Of a DNA stretch of 64,000 nt, positions 36,002-43,332 are shown one piece after another. The stretch spans positions 1 through 64,000 of the forward strand of contig DATNFP010000076.1 of NCBI GenBank assembly GCA_035606335.1, read 5' to 3'. A program made the translations under genes and the position numbers. The stretch comes from DATNFP01 sp035606335. Its GTDB lineage: Bacteria > Bacteroidota > Bacteroidia > Chitinophagales > Chitinophagaceae. Every line of letters starts with the position of its first letter. The stretch's first letter is position 1. The notes under the pieces were generated by a model, which was given only the letters and a program-made list of their open reading frames with translations, was not told the DNA's origin and searched no databases.

Positions 36002-36546
36002 ATGGAACCCCAATCACCACAACAAGAAGTAGCTCGAACCCTCTACTTCATGACAGATAAAACACAGGAAGAGATAGCCGCTATGGTTGGTGTCAATCGC
36101 CGCACCGTCTGGCTATGGAGTAAAAAAGCAAGTGGCGCGAGATAAAGCTCGCTGCTCGCAATGCCCCGGCAGCAATAGCCGAAAACCTGTACACACAACT
36201 GGTCAGTCTCACAGGCTATATAAAAGAGCGTGAACAGAATTATCCCACATTGCACGAAGCAGAAACCATTCGCAAAATGGTAATGAGCCTTTGCCAGCTC
36301 AATCATCGGCTAACGTTGGGAGAGAACATACAAATGCTCACCAACTTCATCAGCCACATCTCAAAAACCGATCTCAAGTTTAGCCAGGAAATAGCTTTGG
36401 CCGCTGATGGCTATATCAGGAAAAAGGTCACAGTGGAAGGCGACCATCCCACTCACATAGATTACGATACCGCCGATCATCTTTTTACAGGATCAGAAGA
36501 AGAAAATACCACATTCACAATCGATGAGTCAGAATACCCAATGTGA
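36002..36546 (+). pseudogene. Phage-terminase-small-subunit-like HTH gene, frameshifted
   Basis: The frame opened by ATG 36002 codes for an N-terminal HTH (DKTQEEIAAMVGVNRRTVWLW) and stops at 36143-36145 after 47 residues. The same protein continues in the -1 frame after a run of six A (36122-36127): SKWREIKLAARNAPAAIAEN and on to a stop at 36544-36546. Joined, the product is 181 residues and resembles HTH proteins of the terminase gpP/small-subunit type found in Bacteroidota phages and elements. One lost A explains the break most simply; -1 slippage on the A run is an alternative. No large terminase or capsid gene is nearby, so it is a likely prophage remnant. Confidence 0.6.
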
Positions 36547-36708
36547 TAACGATGTGATACAAAAGTGATAACATGCGATATAATGAGATGATCAGAAAAA
36601 CTTTAATAAATCAGTAAAATCAAAGCTTTCATCAACAATTCACTAACAACAATATCACATCTCAATTTTTTATAAAAATGAGATAACAAACCAAAAGTTC
36701 TTTGAATT

Positions 36709-38172
36709 TTATTTTGCACAGGCGGCAGCTGGTAGATGTTCCAGTTCTTCGGCGCGCTTTTTATTTAACAGGCTTTCAGCAAAAAGGAGGTAGGTGTATG
36801 CGTCTTTAAAGTTGGATATGTAGCCGAACGAAATGCGAACAGCCCCTCTTCGTTTGCCTACAAAATCTATAAGGTCGCGATAGTTTTTGGAACCGCTTTT
36901 ATCGAAGTAGTCCTTCAGCTCTTTTTCTTCGAAGGCATGGTAGGTCTCATCTATGCCGGGGTTGCAAAAACAGCCTGTACGGAGAGAAATATTCCGGGCA
37001 TTGGCCATCTGCTCTATTTCCAGGAAATCGTACATATCGCCATCCTCATCGTAAAAATTCATTGCGATAGTGCCGCCACGATCTGTGGTATCCTGCGGGC
37101 CGTATATTTTTACAAGGCGATCACCATTATCGTGATGCAGGCTTTGCAGCTGTTGCAGTGCCCAATCTGTGAGGCACTCTATGCGCTTACCAATGCTTTC
37201 TATTCCGATGCTTTCTATATGCTTCAGGCCAATTTCGATAGCAGGAATATCCAGGTAGTTGATAGTGCCATCTTCGAACATTGCCTGTCCATTGTCGTAC
37301 GAAAAGCCATCGCCCTGCACAGATACAATAGATACCGTACCACCTGCAAACCAGGGGCGCCTGAGCTTAGCGAATGCAGTATTGCGTATGAGCAGACAAC
37401 CAAGGCCGGTGGGATAACCGAATATTTTATAAAACGAGATAGCGACAAACTCGGGTTTGTAAATGCTCAGGTCGAGCTTGTTGGATGGTACAAAAGCAGC
37501 AGCATCGAGCAGCACATCCCAACCTTTTTGCTGTGCTATGTTGATCCATTCCAAATCGTGCTTTACACCTGATACGTTGGATTGTGCAGGGAAGGCAAAC
37601 AACTTATTCGCACCGGAAATATGCTGATCGAGGTTTTCCATCAGCTTTTCGGCATCCAGACGCAGATCCTCTTTACGGATAGGTGTGTAATTGAATATAG
37701 CGCCTTTGTTACGCGCAAATTCACGAATGCCGTTTACAGAGTTATGATTGTCGAATGTGAGCAGGTAGTGATCGTCTTTTTCGAAGGGGTAAGCTTCGCC
37801 CAATAGCTTTAATGCACCGCTTGCATTTTGCGTGAATACACATATATATTCATCAGGGCTGGCATTAAAATAGCTTAGCACACACTTCCTGGCAGCTTCG
37901 GTAACCTCGGTAGCTTTTACGGAAGTGGGATTGGATGAATGCGGATTTCCAAATACGCCGTTGATCAACTTTTGGGAATGTTCGATGATCTGCTTTTTAG
38001 CATACAGTCCGCCCCCTGTGAAATCGATATAAGTATGTCCCTGTTCGTCGAGCCTTGAAAACTCTGTTGCACGTAAAGCATCTATGTGTGCTGTATCGAG
38101 GTAGGCGTTATGACTGCTTATAAAATCGGCGTAGGCAGCCCCAAGAACCGCCTCCAATTCTTTACTTAACAT
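36709..38172 (-). CDS. Aminotransferase class V, molybdenum cofactor sulfurase-like
   Basis: A 487-residue PLP enzyme. The PLP Lys is Lys249 in VAISFYKIFGYPTGLG and the Asp is Asp223 in LLDAAAF. The motif RTGCFCNPG (Cys401, Cys403) and SFYKIFGYPTG are hallmarks of the NifS-like domain of eukaryotic Moco sulfurase, more than of IscS/SufS. No C-terminal MOSC domain is attached. It probably cleaves cysteine or a related substrate to form a persulfide; the acceptor is unknown, since no molybdopterin gene is in the window. Convergent/divergent neighbours are the HTH remnant and the cupin gene. Confidence 0.85.
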   Translation of the reverse strand: MLSKELEAVLGAAYADFISSHNAYLDTAHIDALRATEFSRLDEQGHTYIDFTGGGLYAKKQIIEHSQKLINGVFGNPHSSNPTSVKATEVTEAARKCVLSYFNASPDEYICVFTQNASGALKLLGEAYPFEKDDHYLLTFDNHNSVNGIREFARNKGAIFNYTPIRKEDLRLDAEKLMENLDQHISGANKLFAFPAQSNVSGVKHDLEWINIAQQKGWDVLLDAAAFVPSNKLDLSIYKPEFVAISFYKIFGYPTGLGCLLIRNTAFAKLRRPWFAGGTVSIVSVQGDGFSYDNGQAMFEDGTINYLDIPAIEIGLKHIESIGIESIGKRIECLTDWALQQLQSLHHDNGDRLVKIYGPQDTTDRGGTIAMNFYDEDGDMYDFLEIEQMANARNISLRTGCFCNPGIDETYHAFEEKELKDYFDKSGSKNYRDLIDFVGKRRGAVRISFGYISNFKDAYTYLLFAESLLNKKRAEELEHLPAAACAK

Positions 38173-38249
38173 TATGCTTTTTTAAAAGACTATTAAAGTT
38201 AAGAAATTGAGACGAATTTTAATAGAATTTATTTGTAAAACACTAAAGG

Positions 38250-38257
38250 TATATTTG
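38250..38257 (+). promoter_or_regulatory. -7 box of the cupin gene
   Basis: TATATTTG matches TAnnTTTG and lies 18 bp before the ATG at 38276. A TTTG at 38232-38235 leaves only a 14-bp spacer. The box lies within the upstream, non-ATG extension of the frame, which supports the ATG start. Confidence 0.5.
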
Positions 38258-38275
38258 CTATATAAAACAACAACC

Positions 38276-38683
38276 ATGAATACTTCGGACAACAAAAACG
38301 AAATATTTCCTTTAGGAGAAAAAGCCGGGGCAGATTATTTTACAGGAAATGCCTGGGTAAAGTATCTTATTACCGCAGACGATATGTTTAATACTTCAGT
38401 GGGCAATGTGGTGTTCGAGGCTGGCGCAAGAAACAACTGGCATACACACCCCGGTGGACAGATATTAATTGTAATAGATGGTGTGGGCTATTACCAGGAA
38501 AAAGGCAAGCCGATACAAGTAATAAAAAAAGGGGACGTGGTACAAATCTATCCTGATGTGGTGCACTGGCACGGCGCATCGCCAGACAGCACTATGACGC
38601 ATATAGCCATCAATACACACACGGAAAAAGGAGTTGTGGACTGGCTGGGGCCTGTGAGTGATGAGGAATATAATAGCAAATAA
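38276..38683 (+). CDS. Cupin-domain protein
   Basis: A 135-residue single cupin starting at NTSDNKNEIFPLGEKAGADY. Metal-ligand candidates are in NWHTHPGGQ (two His), the Gln/Glu positions of the same motif and VVHWHGASPDS further on. Such small cupins related to (R)-mandelonitrile lyase-like and carboxymuconolactone-decarboxylase-associated proteins bind Mn, Fe or Zn; several act on quinones or small carbonyls. The substrate is unknown. A terminator follows its stop. Confidence 0.85.
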   Translation: MNTSDNKNEIFPLGEKAGADYFTGNAWVKYLITADDMFNTSVGNVVFEAGARNNWHTHPGGQILIVIDGVGYYQEKGKPIQVIKKGDVVQIYPDVVHWHGASPDSTMTHIAINTHTEKGVVDWLGPVSDEEYNSK

Positions 38684-38686
38684 GAA

Positions 38687-38705
38687 AGCCGCTATTGCAG
38701 CGGCT
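38687..38705 (+). terminator. Terminator after the cupin gene
   Basis: AGCCGCT and AGCGGCT form a 7-bp GC-rich stem with a 5-base loop, extended by flanking A/T pairs; T-rich sequence follows on both strands, so it may also serve the convergent dnaN gene. Confidence 0.75.
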
Positions 38706-38743
38706 CTTAATTATTTTTCTGTCTGTTTTTCTATTCCAATTTA

Positions 38744-39865
38744 TTACACGCCTACCATCAACGGCATAAGCAACATGAGCACATCTTCATTCTCTGTTTT
38801 TTCCATGGGGCGGAAGATACCTGCACGTGTGGGTGTGCTTAGCTCTACCTGTATCTCTGCGCCATCGAGATTGTTTATCATTTCAATCATGAGCTTCGCA
38901 TTGAAAGCTATTTTCATATCCTCGCCACTATATTGGCAGCTAAGCATTTCCTTGCCTTCGTATGAGAAATCTATATCCTGTGCGCTTACCTGCAAGGCAT
39001 TGCCATTAATATCAAGCACTACCTGGTTGGTAGTTTTGTTTGCGAAGATGCTTACACGGCGCAATGCACTAACGAAATCTGTACGGCTGATAGTGAGCTT
39101 GTATGGATTGTCGACAGGAATAACTGCTTTGTAATCGGGGAAGCGTGCATCTATGAGGCGGCAGCTAAGGCTGAGCTTGTTGCTGCTGACAAACAGGTGG
39201 CTACTATTGTAAGAAAGCTGCAATGGTGTTTCATCAGCAGGAAGTGTGGCGCGTAGCTGTTGCAATGGTTTTTTGGGCACTACAAAACCATCCTGTGAAG
39301 GACAAAGAATATCGTTGCGACGGAACTGAACGAGGCGGTGCGCGTCGGTAGAAACAAAAGTGATATTATCGGCGGCCAATTCAAAGTACACACCTGTCAT
39401 GGCAGGGCGTAACGTATCTATGCTGACTGCAAATAATGTTTTGTTGATGCTCTCTATCAAAGCGATAGAAGGCATAGTGAATGATGTGGTTTCTCCCGGA
39501 GCCGGCTCTTTCGGAAAATCGTCGGCCTTTTCGCCACCAATGCGGTATTTACCCACATCGCTTGACATTTCTATTCCAAGATCCTGCTGATTGATATTGA
39601 AGGTAATGGGCTGTTCAGGCAGATTCTTGAGATAGTCCATCAATATTTTAGAAGGAATACAAATCCGGCCATCGCCCTGGGCATCATTCACGTCCATTTG
39701 TATGCGCATCATTGTTTCCAGATCGGTAGATGTGAGCGTGAGCGTATTCCCTTTCAGCTCGAAAAGGAAATCTTCCAATACAGAAAGCACTGTATTTGCA
39801 CTGATAACGCCGCTGATCTGCTGCAGGTTTTTTAATAACGCCGTGGACGTAACGATGAATCGCAT
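38744..39865 (-). CDS. dnaN: DNA polymerase III beta subunit (sliding clamp)
   Basis: DnaN forms the dimeric ring that tethers polymerase III to DNA. The 373-residue product shows three clamp domains: RFIVTSTALLKNLQQISGVI and TLTLTSTDLETMMRI at the start, FVSTDAHRLVQFR in the second, and a C-terminal ending PLMVGV that replaces the usual PMR(L/M). Length is standard. dnaA, recF and gyrB are not adjacent, as is common in this phylum. It has its own well-formed promoter. Confidence 0.97.
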   Translation of the reverse strand: MRFIVTSTALLKNLQQISGVISANTVLSVLEDFLFELKGNTLTLTSTDLETMMRIQMDVNDAQGDGRICIPSKILMDYLKNLPEQPITFNINQQDLGIEMSSDVGKYRIGGEKADDFPKEPAPGETTSFTMPSIALIESINKTLFAVSIDTLRPAMTGVYFELAADNITFVSTDAHRLVQFRRNDILCPSQDGFVVPKKPLQQLRATLPADETPLQLSYNSSHLFVSSNKLSLSCRLIDARFPDYKAVIPVDNPYKLTISRTDFVSALRRVSIFANKTTNQVVLDINGNALQVSAQDIDFSYEGKEMLSCQYSGEDMKIAFNAKLMIEMINNLDGAEIQVELSTPTRAGIFRPMEKTENEDVLMLLMPLMVGV

Positions 39866-39884
39866 TGGGGAGTTTGTTTGGTAA

Positions 39885-39915
39885 CAAAGATATTTGAATT
39901 GCCGAATTACTCAAA
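39885..39915 (-). promoter_or_regulatory. Promoter of dnaN
   Basis: On the minus strand a TTTG -33 element (39915 to 39912) is followed after 19 bp by TATCTTTG (39892 to 39885), a full match to the Bacteroidota consensus. The ATG lies 19 bases further. Confidence 0.72.
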
Positions 39916-39925
39916 CAATTCAAAT

Positions 39926-40007
39926 TTGGCAATTTGACAATGAGGCAATTTGATAATGTGGAAATGTTGATAACTTGGCAATTAGAATTCGACAATGTGC
40001 CAATTCT
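39926..40007. repeat. Short degenerate tandem repeat upstream of dnaN
   Basis: GGCAATTTGACAATGA (39928-39943) and GGCAATTTGATAATGT (39944-39959) are adjacent 16-bp units; GGAAATGTTGATAACTT and GGCAATTAGAATTCGACA follow as degenerate units. The array lies between the dnaN promoter and the divergent gene at 40124. Confidence 0.65.
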
Positions 40008-40123
40008 AAATGTTTTTTGGCGAATTTGGTTGAGGTTGCTTTTTTAGGAATAATATTTTTTACGATATTGTATTGCCGGCGGCCCACATTTTAGCGTTTT
40101 GTATTTTTACCTATTACTAACAG

Positions 40124-41518
40124 ATGAGCTGGTTAAGCAAAATTTTCAGTAAAAAGGAAGAAAACGAGGAAGAGAAGCGGAACGGCGGCCATGTGTCGTC
40201 GGAAGCATCTTCTATTGCCAGCCCATTTGAGGGGCTGGATGGTATTCGTTTCGGGCGATACAGCGACAACAATAAATCGTATAAAAAAACGAAGTGCTGG
40301 TATGAATCGGAAGATCTTTTTAAAGAAAAGAGATATAATGAGGCCTTAGAGGCATTGTTTGAATACATGAAGGATGATAAAGAGGATAATGTGTCCTTTC
40401 ACAAAAATGGGGATAGCTCTTTTACATTTGATATAGCGCAGGGTTCGAAAATGGTGCATGGGGAATGTGACGGACAGCGATTGATAGCGCGTGTGCCACT
40501 AGCTGTAATGGATACGCCAAACACAGCTGTAATGCGCCGCCTGCTGGAGCTGAATTACAATCTATACTATGCCAGAACAGCAATGGATGCATATAACCTG
40601 CTTTACATGTTGTTTGATACGGATATTGCCTCTGCCACGCCCAATAAGCTTTATTACGGGCTGCGTGAGCTTGCTACCAAAGCAGACAGGCAGGATGACC
40701 TGCTACTTGCGGACTTTACCTCGCTAAAACCTGCAGGAACGGAACATATAAAACCTGTAAGCGAGCATGAGCTGGATGTGAAATATCAATACCTGAGAAA
40801 ATGGACAGAAGATACGCTGAGACGTGTGGATGAGCTGAACCAGGATTCATTTTCGGGGGCTATCGCTTATTTACTGCTCACCTTGATATATAGGATAGAT
40901 TTTTTGATAACCCCGCAAGCAAAATTTTTGACCGAGCTGGAGAAAACAAGTGGACTATACTGGGATAAGAAAGAGGAAACCGCCCTTGTGGAGCGAAACC
41001 AGATGATGAAAGAGGCTGTAAAGAAATTTCTGAATATAAGTAAGCAGGAATTTGCAGCAAGTATATATCGTGTAAAAGATTCATTTGCCATCAGCACGCC
41101 ACCGAAACTGGAAAAAGTAAAAGAGCATATCGTTAATGCAAATAAAGACTCTTACTGGTATGTAGATAATAAATACACCGATATAGGAATAACGCTAAAC
41201 GAATACGGCATGCTATACAACCAGTTCATCTACAGCATGCCGCGGGTAATGACCGACCTTACTACCATTTACATGGCAGTTTTGCATCCGGATTATTTTG
41301 CAGAACTAGGTATGAAGACACCCCTACATCATAAAGAAACAAAGCATTTTGAAAAACAATTGATAGAAAAAGCCGTAGACGAAGCGCTGGATCAATTTAA
41401 GGATAAATATGCAAGCATGAAGTGGAAGCATGATCGTACAGAATATGACAGCCTTTTTGATTTTGGCATTAGCTTCAGCGAGCAGATGGCTAACCTAAAC
41501 CTGGAAACAAAACGGTAG
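40124..41518 (+). CDS. YbjN-like (type III secretion chaperone-fold) protein with helical C-terminal region
   Basis: A 464-residue cytoplasmic protein without signal or TM segment. The start is charged (SKKEENEEEKR). Residues ~88-205 read as a YbjN/CesT-like alpha/beta domain: SFTFDIAQGSKMVHGECDGQ, RLLELNYNLYYARTAMD and LYYGLRELATKADRQDDLL. The rest (~220-460) is mainly helical and unrecognised. The stop codon TAG directly abuts the ATG of the protease gene, so the two are translationally coupled. That protease also ends in a YbjN-like domain, which suggests the two proteins bind the same partner or each other. Annotation by fold pattern only; no known function. Confidence 0.72.
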   Translation: MSWLSKIFSKKEENEEEKRNGGHVSSEASSIASPFEGLDGIRFGRYSDNNKSYKKTKCWYESEDLFKEKRYNEALEALFEYMKDDKEDNVSFHKNGDSSFTFDIAQGSKMVHGECDGQRLIARVPLAVMDTPNTAVMRRLLELNYNLYYARTAMDAYNLLYMLFDTDIASATPNKLYYGLRELATKADRQDDLLLADFTSLKPAGTEHIKPVSEHELDVKYQYLRKWTEDTLRRVDELNQDSFSGAIAYLLLTLIYRIDFLITPQAKFLTELEKTSGLYWDKKEETALVERNQMMKEAVKKFLNISKQEFAASIYRVKDSFAISTPPKLEKVKEHIVNANKDSYWYVDNKYTDIGITLNEYGMLYNQFIYSMPRVMTDLTTIYMAVLHPDYFAELGMKTPLHHKETKHFEKQLIEKAVDEALDQFKDKYASMKWKHDRTEYDSLFDFGISFSEQMANLNLETKR

Positions 41519-42622
41519 ATGAGCATTCAGGAGACCATAGAAAAATATCAGAATACGGTGGTGCAGATCGCTACCAAATCCGGTACGGGGACTGGTTTTT
41601 ACCTGCTGGATTATGATCTTATCGTTACTAACAACCACGTGGTGCGGGATAACAAGAAGGTAACCGTGAAGAGCCGTACATTTACCAAAAGGCTCGCTAA
41701 TGTGGTATTCTGGGATGAAAAATACGACCTGGCATTCCTGATGCCGCCGCTGGATATGCACAATTTGCCTGAATTGAGATTGGGTAATTACGATACACTG
41801 AAAGGTGGCGATATGGTGATAGCTATCGGGCATCCTTATGGACTGAATTATACAGCTACACAGGGCGTAATATCAAAGGTGGATAGAGTGCAACAGGGAA
41901 TTAAATACATACAGATAGACGCTGCTATTAACCCCGGGAATAGCGGTGGCCCGCTGGTGAATGAAAACGGGGAAGTGGTAGGGATAAACACTTTTATCAT
42001 AAAAGGGGGAGACAATCTTGGGTTTGCCCTGCCAGTGAGCTATCTGCGGGATGCTTTGGAGCAATATAGGCCTATAAGAGGAGAAGTGGCGATAAGATGC
42101 CCATCATGCAGCACGCTGGTGACGGAACAAACACTGGAGGAAGGACAATATTGCCCAAACTGCGGTACCAAAATAGATTTCCCTAAAAAGGGTGAACCGG
42201 AAGAAAGCCCTGTATCGGGCATTGCTAAAACGATAGAAGAAATATTAGAAAAACTGGACTATAATAAGGAGCTGGCGCGCAACGGACAAAACAGATGGGA
42301 GGTAGAAAGCGGGTCGGCAAAAATTAAGGTCAATTACAATCCCGAGAATTATTTCATTATCAGCGATGCCTTTTTATGCAAGTTGCCTAAAACGGGTATT
42401 AAAGAATTATATAGCTATCTCCTCAAAGAAAACTTTAAGCTGAAAAGTAAACTATTCAGTTTGCATGGAGAAAATATTGTATTAAGCAGCCTGATATATG
42501 ATCTTGATCTAAGTGTAGAAAGTGGAGAGACAACATTCAGGGAGCTTTTTGAACAGGCGGATTATTATGATACTTTACTTGTAGAGAAGTATAATTGCCA
42601 ACCTATACTCGAGGAGCATTAA
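41519..42622 (+). CDS. Trypsin-like serine protease with zinc ribbon and C-terminal YbjN-like domain
   Basis: A 367-residue protein with no signal peptide. Residues 1-180 form an S1C (DegP/HtrA-type) protease with full triad: His40 (VTNNHVVRD), Asp70 (KYDLAFL) and Ser142 (NPGNSGGPL). A zinc ribbon with Cys194, Cys197, Cys212 and Cys215 (CPSC...CPNC) takes the place where HtrA has a PDZ domain. Residues ~240-360 look like a YbjN/CesT-like domain (ENYFIISDAFLCKLP, LYSYLLKENFKLKSKLFSLHG). The ATG immediately follows the stop of the gene before it. A cytoplasmic protease with chaperone-like substrate recognition is an inference. Confidence 0.85.
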   Translation: MSIQETIEKYQNTVVQIATKSGTGTGFYLLDYDLIVTNNHVVRDNKKVTVKSRTFTKRLANVVFWDEKYDLAFLMPPLDMHNLPELRLGNYDTLKGGDMVIAIGHPYGLNYTATQGVISKVDRVQQGIKYIQIDAAINPGNSGGPLVNENGEVVGINTFIIKGGDNLGFALPVSYLRDALEQYRPIRGEVAIRCPSCSTLVTEQTLEEGQYCPNCGTKIDFPKKGEPEESPVSGIAKTIEEILEKLDYNKELARNGQNRWEVESGSAKIKVNYNPENYFIISDAFLCKLPKTGIKELYSYLLKENFKLKSKLFSLHGENIVLSSLIYDLDLSVESGETTFRELFEQADYYDTLLVEKYNCQPILEEH

Positions 42623-42743
42623 TTTTAGTAAACCTTTAGGTTATTTAGCAGTCAAAGAGCCGAAGGAATAATTACTTTTGGCGGATAATTTATATTTATA
42701 ATTTATTGATTGAATTTTTGAAACACTAAAACAAACAACTTAG

Positions 42744-43244
42744 GTGGGATTTTTTAAACAGATAGCTACAACATCTTTTTTAGTAATAGCGGCATTCACT
42801 ACAGTAACATATGTAGCTTGTAATAAGGATAAATGCGGAGGCACTACCTGCCAGAACGGAGGAACCTGTATAGAAAACAAATGCGTTTGCTCGACCGGCT
42901 ACAACGGGAGCGATTGCGGGACATCGTGGAGCACCGAATATACCGGTACATACAGCTGTACGCAAACATGCAGGCCATCTACTACTCCAGGCACATGGAC
43001 AAGTTCTGTTACTACCTACGCAAACAGTGCGGAAGATACTGTTGTGATCTCCAACTTTGGCAATAGCGGCATGAACGTAAATGCGGGTGTGGATAGCAGT
43101 AACCATATATACATATTGCCAAGTGACAATGCAGGAAATACAGGCAATGGCAGCGGTAGCTATAACACAAGCAATAATACGCTGACAATCAACTATACAA
43201 GCGGTGGTGGGGTGGTTTGCACTATGGTAATGACCAAACAATAA
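42744..43244 (+). CDS. Lipoprotein with EGF-like domain
   Basis: A 166-residue lipoprotein. GTG at 42744 is the only usable start, because an in-frame TAG directly precedes it and the signal peptide begins at once; the lipobox is YVAC (Cys26). Residues ~31-58 form a six-cysteine EGF-like module (CGGTTCQNGGTCIENKCVC, then GYNGSDC). The rest is a Ser/Thr/Asn/Gly-rich beta domain with two more Cys, resembling small extracellular beta-sandwich proteins of Bacteroidota. Function unknown. Confidence 0.8.
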   Translation: MGFFKQIATTSFLVIAAFTTVTYVACNKDKCGGTTCQNGGTCIENKCVCSTGYNGSDCGTSWSTEYTGTYSCTQTCRPSTTPGTWTSSVTTYANSAEDTVVISNFGNSGMNVNAGVDSSNHIYILPSDNAGNTGNGSGSYNTSNNTLTINYTSGGGVVCTMVMTKQ

Positions 43245-43281
43245 GAATATTATCTCTTTTTTATAATGTGTGTTAAAATAA

Positions 43282-43309
43282 GAAGAGCGGCGCATATACG
43301 CCGCTCTTC
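43282..43309. terminator. Bidirectional terminator between EGF lipoprotein and clpC
   Basis: GAAGAGCGGCG and CGCCGCTCTTC form a perfect 11-bp stem with a CATATA loop between two convergent genes; T-rich stretches lie on both sides. Confidence 0.88.
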
Positions 43310-43332
43310 GCTTTTATACTTACTAAATTAAA

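Noticed and set aside
36119..36130. Classic A AAA AAG slippery heptamer in the HTH gene
   Set aside because: The A run reads T AAA AAA G with AAA AAA as the zero-frame codons, so the canonical heptamer phase is not met; a simple deletion is the better first explanation, and slippage is kept only as an alternative.
36002..36546. Insertion-sequence transposase
   Set aside because: An HTH is present but no DDE or HUH catalytic domain and no terminal inverted repeats or target duplications are seen.
36937..37572. Plus-strand frame of 211 residues opposite the PLP enzyme
   Set aside because: Antisense shadow of a gene with intact catalytic motifs on the minus strand.
38658..39134. Plus-strand frame of 158 residues opposite dnaN
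   Set aside because: Antisense to the clear dnaN gene; its composition reflects the complementary codons.
39926..40007. CRISPR or origin iterons upstream of dnaN
   Set aside because: Units are adjacent without spacers and degrade quickly; there is no dnaA gene and no DnaA-box consensus array, so no claim of an origin is made.
42780..43295. Minus-strand frame of 171 residues opposite the EGF lipoprotein
   Set aside because: The plus strand has a signal peptide, lipobox and ordered cysteines; the antisense frame also runs through the terminator hairpin.
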